Of a DNA stretch of 5,486 nt, positions 1-5,486 are shown piece by piece. The DNA is taken from NCBI GenBank assembly GCA_002773545.1, contig PFAV01000020.1:13250-18735 (forward strand), read 5' to 3'. The stretch comes from a bacterium (Candidatus Gribaldobacteria) CG10_big_fil_rev_8_21_14_0_10_41_12. Lineage in GTDB: Bacteria > Patescibacteriota > Minisyncoccia > Minisyncoccales > CG1-02-41-26. The notes beneath the pieces are model-generated. The model did not search any database. It was not told the DNA's origin and was given only the letters and a program-made list of their open reading frames with translations. Made by a program: the position numbers and the translations under genes. Each line of letters starts with the position of its first letter. Position 1 is the first letter of the stretch.

Positions 1-1
1 T

Positions 2-1096
2 CTATATTGAAAAAGGAATAATGTTGCTGTGGTTGTCTTGGGAGAATATTTCGCATTCGCGCAATGCCATTTGGACGAATTTTTTTAAGGGCTTTGGCGC
101 TTTTTTGCGATACATTCTCAATAAAACGATCGCTTCTTTTGTGCCTTGATGCCCCAAAACAATAAGAATTTTTTTCGCGTCTTCAAGCGGCAATTTTAGG
201 TTTGCGTTGAGCAATTTTTCTTTGAAATCTTCAAATTCCTGCTGGGAAATTTTTCTTTCAACATTTTGAACTTTTTGATGATATTGCAGATATTCAACCT
301 GCTCTTTCTCCGCTTTGGTGGTTGGTGATGCGAACATTCCAAAATTTGGGTCAAACCCGGCCAATTCCAACTCTTTTCGCGTATCCTCCATATCTTCTTG
401 AGAAAGTTTGCCCGCCTTAGCAGCGAATTTCAATGTGTTTTGAATGGATTCTTCTTTTAATTGTTGGGGGTCGGTTCTCATTCGCCTAATTTTTTCTTTG
501 TCTTTGGCTGAAAACTTCTCAAATTCTTCCTGCGTTTTTTTAGCGTGTTCAAGGGCGTTCAAAACAAGCGGGTCTTTGGGGTTTAGGCCTTTGGCGGTTT
601 CCAGCCATTGAAACGCCTCTTTGAAATCAAAAGTGTTGATAAAGCTCACCCCCAAATCCATATACGGAGAAGGGTCGGCTAAATTATCCGAAATCACTTC
701 GCGCAAAATCTTTCTGCCCTGTTCAAGCTGGCCTTGCATTATCTTTACCCAGCCAAGCTCTTTTTTTAGTTTGAGCGAAAGCGGCTGTTTGGTTAATAAA
801 ATTTCAAGCTCTTTTTGCGCTAAATAAAATCTGCCCGCCTTTATCTGGGCAATAGCAAAAAGATACCTAAAATCAAGGTCTTCGGGGTCAATTTTCATCC
901 CTTGCCTTAAAATACTTAAAGCAGAGCAGACATCGTCTGTCGCCCGAAGCAAAAAATCAACAAAAGCCAATTTCAATGATAAGTCCTCCGGATTTTCGTC
1001 TAAAAGTTTTTGAAATAGTTCTCTTGCTATCTTAATTTTGCCCTTATTGGCAAATTCTTCAATTTCTATAAATTTTTCTTCGGGTATTTCAAGCAT
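2..1096 (-). CDS. Tetratricopeptide-repeat (TPR) protein with a HEAT-like C-terminal helical domain
   Basis: No specific function can be named; TPR proteins are helical scaffolds for protein-protein contacts. Residue numbers here count from the longer start at 1156. Residues about 28-195 consist of amphipathic helix pairs in the 34-residue TPR rhythm (for example KIARELFQKLLDENPED, ALSILRQGMKIDPEDLDF, AQKELEILLTKQPLS, AFQWLETAKGLNPKDP). Residues 205-315 are charged and helical. Residues 320-372 (ILIVLGHQGTKEAIVLL, then KKFVQMALRECEIF) resemble a HEAT-like repeat. There is no signal peptide or membrane segment, so it is probably cytosolic. The frame is open to an ATG at 1156, but the first 20 residues of that version lie over DNA that clearly codes for Fic in another frame. 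I therefore prefer Met-21 (ATG at 1094-1096), after which the TPR pattern starts at once. Neither start has a good Shine-Dalgarno. It ends in TAG at 2-4 and is complete. The Fic remnant upstream overlaps it by 31 nt. Confidence 0.8.
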   Translation of the reverse strand: MLEIPEEKFIEIEEFANKGKIKIARELFQKLLDENPEDLSLKLAFVDFLLRATDDVCSALSILRQGMKIDPEDLDFRYLFAIAQIKAGRFYLAQKELEILLTKQPLSLKLKKELGWVKIMQGQLEQGRKILREVISDNLADPSPYMDLGVSFINTFDFKEAFQWLETAKGLNPKDPLVLNALEHAKKTQEEFEKFSAKDKEKIRRMRTDPQQLKEESIQNTLKFAAKAGKLSQEDMEDTRKELELAGFDPNFGMFASPTTKAEKEQVEYLQYHQKVQNVERKISQQEFEDFKEKLLNANLKLPLEDAKKILIVLGHQGTKEAIVLLRMYRKKAPKPLKKFVQMALRECEIFSQDNHSNIIPFSI

Positions 1097-1695
1097 ATTC
1101 TCATTATTATTAGGAGCGGGTGATATTTCTTCTCCGCGAGCGCTTCTCTTGTCCATTCAACTAATTCTTGTGTTTGTTTGGGAGATAAATACGCGGGCGT
1201 AGTATCAAAAAGCACGCCAACCGATTCCCCTGCGGCATTTATCATCTGCACATTGTTTTCTCTTTTTTTATAATCACCGCGATGGTCTTCGTCTTTCTTG
1301 GCGTATTTCAAAAGCTCCTTATGGAAGTGTTTTATGGAACTCTCACCGAACTGAATACTCTTCCAGGAATCAAAGACATTTTCTAAAAGTTCAAAATACC
1401 CTTTAACTTCTTGCTTGTCGCGATTGGTGAATTTTTGAATATCAATTCCACACATTAATTTTTCCACATCCTCATCGGTAAGTTTTGCTCCTTCAATGCG
1501 CGTTGAAGCGCCGGTTGATGTAATCAAAACCGATCGCTTGAGACGGCCCAAAACCTGCGGAGAGGGTTGGGCGCCGGCAATCCAGCGCCCCTTCAACTCA
1601 TCAATTTTAGTTATTTTTAACCAGATTTCAGCTGGTACTTGCTCAAGCCGCTGATCTAATTTGTTATTTTTTATAATATTAATCTGATATACCAA
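1066..1695 (-). pseudogene. Fic-family protein, N-terminal remnant lacking the catalytic motif
   Basis: Fic proteins transfer AMP or another nucleotide-derived group to target proteins. This 209-codon frame matches the N-terminal part of the multidomain class: KGRW at 35-38, RLKRSVLITSTGASTRIEGA at 51-70, HFHKELLKYAKKDEDHRGDY at 123-142, and LVEWTREALAEKKYHPLLII at 178-197. STRIEG (64-69) fits the class II inhibitory motif (S/T)xxxE(G/N), whose Glu blocks productive ATP binding. After HPLLII a Fic protein should continue into a hydrophobic helix and HPFxxGNGRxxR. Instead 12 unrelated residues and a stop follow, because the DNA has become the TPR gene. No HPFxxGNGR was found downstream in any minus-strand frame, so this is a loss and not a simple frameshift. 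The start is TTG at 1693-1695, directly after an in-frame stop, with no Shine-Dalgarno, so it is uncertain. It is probably inactive as an enzyme; a stable inhibitory fragment is possible but unproven. Confidence 0.75.
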
Positions 1696-1723
1696 CTATA
1701 GCAGATCATGGCGGATTAGTAAA
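1695..1723 (-). promoter_or_regulatory. Candidate sigma-70-type promoter overlapping the Fic remnant start
   Basis: On the minus strand TTTACT (1718-1723) and TATAGT (1695-1700) are separated by exactly 17 nt, matching 4 of 6 and 5 of 6 consensus bases. The predicted transcript would begin near 1688. That lies inside the Fic frame and downstream of its TTG start, so either this promoter or that start codon is wrong. It could supply transcription for the downstream TPR gene. Confidence 0.3.
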
Positions 1724-1745
1724 GCGGCCTATCCCTGTAATTTTG

Positions 1746-1796
1746 CTATACTCTTTTTGAGATTTTTGGGGTTGGCTTCTTTTTCTTTTTATCCAT
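1746..1796 (-). CDS. Possible 16-residue lysine-rich peptide with a strong ribosome binding site
   Basis: An ATG at 1794-1796 opens a 16-codon frame (MDKKKKKPTPKISKRV) ending in TAG at 1746-1748. AGGAGG lies at 1801-1806 on the minus strand, 4 nt before the ATG, and is the strongest Shine-Dalgarno-like match I noticed in the window. It lies upstream of the Fic remnant and downstream of a minus-strand promoter candidate at 1865-1892. It may be a leader peptide, or the front of a broken small gene: after a one-base frame change at the A-run near 1753-1757 the reading continues for 14 more codons. It may also be chance, since the opposite strand is simply pyrimidine-rich here. No function is assigned. 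Confidence 0.25.
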   Translation of the reverse strand: MDKKKKKPTPKISKRV

Positions 1797-1816
1797 CTTC
1801 CCTCCTCTATTTTAAG

Positions 1817-1837
1817 CTTGTAAGAAATCCTTACGAG
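1817..1837 (+). other. Small hairpin in the glnA upstream region
   Basis: CTTGTAAG (1817-1824) pairs with CTTACGAG (1830-1837) around a 5-nt loop. It has seven Watson-Crick pairs and one G-U pair as plus-strand RNA, and could extend by two more pairs. No T-run follows, so it is not a terminator. It lies upstream of the predicted glnA transcription start, so it would be in glnA mRNA only if a more distal promoter is used. Confidence 0.25.
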
Positions 1838-1864
1838 TTGCCCTTGGTCGGCTTCATTTTCTAC

Positions 1865-1892
1865 ATTTTAATTAAAAAAAGGCGGGTTGCAA
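1865..1892 (-). promoter_or_regulatory. Candidate minus-strand promoter for the lysine-rich ORF and Fic remnant
   Basis: On the minus strand TTGCAA (1887-1892) and TAAAAT (1865-1870) are 16 nt apart, matching 4 of 6 and 5 of 6 sigma-70 consensus bases. The predicted start is near 1858, about 50 nt before the AGGAGG site and 160 nt before the Fic TTG. It stands back to back with the glnA promoter, only 12 nt between the two -35 boxes, so the two could share a regulator. AT-rich DNA yields such matches by chance. Confidence 0.35.
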
Positions 1893-1904
1893 AGCTAATA
1901 GCAG

Positions 1905-1932
1905 TTGACAAAAACTTTTTTATTTCTAAGAT
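1905..1932 (+). promoter_or_regulatory. Predicted glnA promoter
   Basis: A perfect TTGACA -35 box (1905-1910) and TAAGAT (1927-1932, 4 of 6) are 16 nt apart. The predicted start is near 1939, giving a leader of only about 25 nt made almost entirely of A and T, with no Shine-Dalgarno. No GlnR-like operator (TGTNA-N7-TNACA) is visible over or beside it, so nitrogen regulation cannot be inferred. Confidence 0.55.
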
Positions 1933-1963
1933 AGAGCAGAATAGAACAAATAAATAAAATAAT

Positions 1964-3292
1964 ATGACATCACCAGAAATTTTGCAAAAAGTTAAAAAAG
2001 ACGAGGCGCGATTTTTTAGCTTGCAGTTCGCCGACTTGTTGGGCGTAATTAAAGAGGTGGTCAAGCCCATCGCCGAGCTGGCTAGCGCTCTGGAGCAGGG
2101 CGTTTGGTTTGACGGCTCTTCAGTGGAGGGGTTCGCGCGCATTCAAGAAAGCGATATGTTTTTGAAACCCGACCCCGACACTTACGCAGTTTTGCCCTGG
2201 ACCGAAGGCAAAAACAAAACCATCAGGTTTATCTGCGATATCTACCAAGCCAATGGCCAGCCCTATAAAAGCGACTCGCGATTTGTTTTGAAAAAAGCCA
2301 TACAAGAAGCGCGGGCTATGGGCTTTCAGTATACCGTAGGGCCGGAGCCCGAGTTTTATTTATTTGAGAAAAACGACAGCCAAGAGTCATTGCCATTAGA
2401 CAAGGGCGGGTATTTTGATTGGACTTACAGCCGCGGCATCAGAGTAGCGCAAGAAGCAACCGAGGCCTTAAAAAGTTTTGGCGTTAATGTTGAGTGCTTG
2501 CATCACGAGGTGGGAGAGGGCCAATATGAAATTGATTTTAATTACGGCTCGGCTTTGGAAATAGCCGATAAGCTTTTAACCTTGAGATATGTGGTTAAAA
2601 AAATCGCCGACTTCAACGGCTTAAAAGCCACTTTTATGCCCAAGCCCATTAAGGGCATGGCTGGCTCGGGTATGCATGTGCATCAAAGCTTGTTTTCTTT
2701 AGATGGGCAAACCAATCTTTTTTCCAGCGACCTTGGCGCTTATCGTCTGGCTGATTTGGCTAAAAGCTTTTTAGCTGGCCAGTTAAAATACATCAAAGAA
2801 ATTTGCCTTACTCTCTGCCCCACAGTTAATTCTTATAAGCGGCTAATCTCTGGCTTTGAAGCGCCGGTTTATATTACTTGGGCCAGCAGTAATCGCTCGG
2901 CTTTAATTAGGGTGCCTAAATGGTTTAGCGATAAACCCAAGGCGGCCCGTATAGAATTGCGTTGCCCGGACTCGTCGTCCAACCCTTATCTGGCCTTCAC
3001 CGCTATGCTGGCGGCTGGCTTGGCAGGCATTGAACAAAATTTGGCGCCTGCTGAGCCAGTAGAAAAAAATGTTTATCACTTAGACGAAGCCAATCTAAAA
3101 AATCGCCATATCGCCACTTTGCCCGGCTCTTTATTTGAGGCCTTGGCCTGGTTTGGCCAATCAGAACTAATGAAGAAAATCTTAGGCGAAGAATTATTTA
3201 ATAGATATCTTTCGGTTAAACAAAAAGAGTGGAATGAATTCAAAACAGAGGTTTGTTCTTGGGAGCTTGATAAATATTCAAATATTTATTAG
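1964..3292 (+). CDS. glnA: Glutamine synthetase, type I (alpha subtype)
   Basis: It makes glutamine from glutamate, ammonia and ATP in the cytosol as a dodecamer. All signature blocks are present in order: DGSSVEGF (50-57), GPEPEF (126-131, metal ligands E128 and E130), HHEVGEGQYEID (180-191, ligands E182 and E189), FMPKP (224-228), GSGMHVHQS (234-242, H238), NSYKRLISGFEAP (289-301, with R293 and flap E299), SNRSALIR (309-316) and RIELRCPD (329-336, E331 and R333). The 442 residues fit the short alpha subtype and lack the insertion of adenylylated beta enzymes. R59 in GFARIQESD corresponds to the Arg used for glutamine feedback inhibition in Bacillus GlnA. A Tyr (371) aligns with the adenylylation Tyr, but the flanking sequence does not match and alpha enzymes are not normally modified. 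Residue 233 is Ala where many members have Asn. The ATG follows an A/T-only leader without Shine-Dalgarno. groES starts 64 nt downstream on the same strand. Confidence 0.97.
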   Translation: MTSPEILQKVKKDEARFFSLQFADLLGVIKEVVKPIAELASALEQGVWFDGSSVEGFARIQESDMFLKPDPDTYAVLPWTEGKNKTIRFICDIYQANGQPYKSDSRFVLKKAIQEARAMGFQYTVGPEPEFYLFEKNDSQESLPLDKGGYFDWTYSRGIRVAQEATEALKSFGVNVECLHHEVGEGQYEIDFNYGSALEIADKLLTLRYVVKKIADFNGLKATFMPKPIKGMAGSGMHVHQSLFSLDGQTNLFSSDLGAYRLADLAKSFLAGQLKYIKEICLTLCPTVNSYKRLISGFEAPVYITWASSNRSALIRVPKWFSDKPKAARIELRCPDSSSNPYLAFTAMLAAGLAGIEQNLAPAEPVEKNVYHLDEANLKNRHIATLPGSLFEALAWFGQSELMKKILGEELFNRYLSVKQKEWNEFKTEVCSWELDKYSNIY

Positions 3293-3302
3293 TATGTAAA
3301 AC

Positions 3303-3327
3303 GAGCTAGTTAAAAGTCGGACTGCTC
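3303..3327 (+). promoter_or_regulatory. Imperfect inverted repeat upstream of groES
   Basis: GAGC-T-AGT (3303-3310) pairs with ACTGCTC (3321-3327): seven base pairs with one bulged T and a 10-nt loop. It lies in the 64-nt glnA-groES gap, 29 nt before the groES ATG, followed by an A/T run (AATAATAATAATT). It is not a CIRCE operator (TTAGCACTC-N9-GAGTGCTAA) and has no T-run for termination. It occupies the place where a heat-shock operator would sit, but its role is unknown. No clear -35/-10 pair is visible here, so groES may be cotranscribed with glnA or use a divergent promoter type. Confidence 0.3.
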
Positions 3328-3356
3328 AAATAATAATAATTAAAAACCATTTTTAT

Positions 3357-3647
3357 ATGAACATCAAACCGCTTTCTGATCACATTTTAATTGAACCGGT
3401 ATCTTTTGAAGAAAAAACCAAGACCGGTATTTTTCTGCCCCAATCAGCTGATAAAGAAAGGCCGGAGCAAGGCAAAGTAATTGCTGTTGGCCCGGGCAAA
3501 ATGGGCAAGGCGGGCGCGAGAATGCCGCTGGAAGTTAAAGCCGGCGACACCGTGCTTTTCACCAAATACGGCCCCAGCGAGATAAAGGTTGACGGCAAGG
3601 ACTATCTCATTGCCAAACAAGATGATATCCTCGCTATTCTTGGATAA
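3357..3647 (+). CDS. groES: Co-chaperonin GroES (Hsp10)
   Basis: GroES forms a heptameric lid that closes the GroEL folding chamber. The 96-residue length is typical. Family features are visible: the N-terminal strand IKPLSDHILIEP (3-14), the mobile loop SFEEKTKTGIFLPQSADKERP (16-36) whose hydrophobic tripeptide IFL contacts GroEL, the QGKVIAVGPGK strand (38-48), a short dome segment GKAGARMPLEV (50-60), GDTVLFTKYGPSEIKVDGKDY (63-83) and the C-terminal DILAILG. The ATG at 3357 is preceded by an A/T leader (accatttttat) with no Shine-Dalgarno. The stop codon TAA (3645-3647) lies inside a perfect inverted repeat. groEL follows after 118 nt, a longer gap than most groESL operons have. Identity is certain from sequence and neighbourhood. 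Confidence 0.97.
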   Translation: MNIKPLSDHILIEPVSFEEKTKTGIFLPQSADKERPEQGKVIAVGPGKMGKAGARMPLEVKAGDTVLFTKYGPSEIKVDGKDYLIAKQDDILAILG

Positions 3648-3662
3648 ATCCAAGAATAGCGA
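3631..3662. repeat. Perfect 15-bp inverted repeat across the groES stop codon
   Basis: TCGCTATTCTTGGAT (3631-3645) and ATCCAAGAATAGCGA (3648-3662) are exact reverse complements separated by two bases. The left arm codes for the last residues of GroES and the first base of its stop codon; the right arm is non-coding. As RNA it gives a long stable hairpin at the stop codon. No T-run follows on either strand, so it is not a standard intrinsic terminator. It could stabilise or process the mRNA between groES and groEL. Its right end abuts the first base of the inverted segment in the heptad array. Confidence 0.9.
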
Positions 3663-3663
3663 A

Positions 3664-5391
<1,728 letters not shown>

Positions 5392-5486
5392 ACAAATAGA
5401 GATGGTTGCAAAACTATTTCGTAGCGAAATTTTAGATTTTCGAGCGAGGCGAGGAAGACGAGCAAAATGTTTTGAGGCCGTAGCCC
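5392..5486. repeat. Gene-free tail after groEL, probable fragment of an intergenic repeat
   Basis: No plausible coding frame is seen. The segment contains a hairpin (5416-5430), a GC-rich stretch with repeated GAG/CGAGG words (cgagcgaggcgaggaag, 5441-5457, then cgagc) and a small palindrome CAAAA-TG-TTTTG (5463-5474), and it runs off the window. The mix of palindromes and abrupt GC-rich composition between AT-rich flanks suggests a dispersed intergenic element; only one copy lies in this window, so this is inference. Confidence 0.3.
5416..5433 (+). terminator. Weak terminator-like hairpin after groEL
   Basis: ATTTCG (5416-5421) pairs with CGAAAT (5425-5430) around the loop TAG, followed by TTT (5431-5433), 25 nt past the groEL stop. 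The stem has only two G-C pairs and the T-run is short, so termination would be inefficient. It is the best candidate for ending the groES-groEL transcript within the window. Confidence 0.25.

Noticed and set aside
621..827. Plus-strand 68-codon frame opposite the TPR gene
   Set aside because: Shadow of the TPR reading frame.
1744..1752. Plus-strand extended -10 (TG-C-TATACT) that could give glnA a 200-nt leader
   Set aside because: No -35 match at 16-18 nt upstream, and a better promoter lies nearer to glnA.
1706..1867. Minus-strand stretch of 53 open codons (reading ...EADQGQLVRISYKLK...GIGRFTNPP)
   Set aside because: No ATG, GTG or TTG start in frame and no family recognised; may be a decayed fragment but cannot be supported as a gene.
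1757..1957. Plus-strand 66-codon frame with a TTG start in the glnA upstream region
   Set aside because: No Shine-Dalgarno, no recognisable similarity, and it covers the glnA promoter boxes; its hydrophobic look comes from the T-rich DNA.
1696..1963. tRNA, riboswitch or glnA-type regulatory RNA in the divergent region
   Set aside because: No cloverleaf, no conserved riboswitch core and no recognisable glnA RNA motif; only one small hairpin was seen.
1861..2142. Minus-strand 93-codon frame across the glnA 5' end
   Set aside because: Overlaps the secure glnA start and promoter; composition is antisense-like.
3631..3662. Intrinsic terminator between groES and groEL
   Set aside because: The stem is strong but no T-run follows on either strand, and groEL has no clear promoter of its own.

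Overview
The window reads as bacterial chromosome. It carries two complete genes or gene remnants on the minus strand (left third) and three complete genes on the plus strand (right two thirds), the two groups diverging from an AT-rich intergenic region at about 1696-1963. The organism cannot be fixed from this sequence. The short alpha-type glutamine synthetase, the groES-groEL pair, the GroEL wording around the catalytic Asp ([13 protein letters not shown]), the A/T-only leaders without Shine-Dalgarno motifs, and the repeat-filled intergenic gaps together suggest an uncultivated lineage such as Patescibacteria/CPR (Parcubacteria-like). That is an inference from remembered resemblance, held at about 50 percent.

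Left part, minus strand. Positions 1066-1695 hold the N-terminal two thirds of a Fic-family protein. It has the Fic_N region and an (S/T)xxxE(G/N) inhibitory motif (STRIEG), but it breaks off just after HPLLII, where the catalytic core with HPFxxGNGRxxR should follow. At exactly that point a tetratricopeptide-repeat protein gene begins (2-1096, alternative start 1156). The junction looks like a deletion or recombination scar that placed the TPR gene behind the Fic promoter and 5' half; an assembly misjoin would look the same.

Centre. The divergent intergenic region has a convincing plus-strand promoter for glnA (TTGACA, 16 nt, TAAGAT). On the minus strand there are two promoter-like pairs and a 16-codon lysine-rich reading frame behind AGGAGG, the one strong Shine-Dalgarno-like site I noticed.

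Right part, plus strand: glnA (1964-3292, type I-alpha glutamine synthetase), groES (3357-3647) and groEL (3766-5391). All three are full length with their catalytic or functional motifs intact. No CIRCE operator is visible. The 118-nt groES-groEL gap is unusual. A perfect 15-bp inverted repeat covers the groES stop codon and is followed immediately by an array of 7-nt repeats (eight direct, four inverted, consensus about ATGACTA/ATGTCTA) ending a few bases before the groEL ATG. The final 95 bases after groEL contain no gene, only a small hairpin and GC-rich direct repeats that look like an intergenic repeat running off the window.

Functionally, glnA assimilates ammonia into glutamine and groES/groEL form the Hsp60/Hsp10 folding machine; these are housekeeping. 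The accessory interest lies in the Fic remnant/TPR junction and in the heptad-repeat spacer inside the chaperonin operon.
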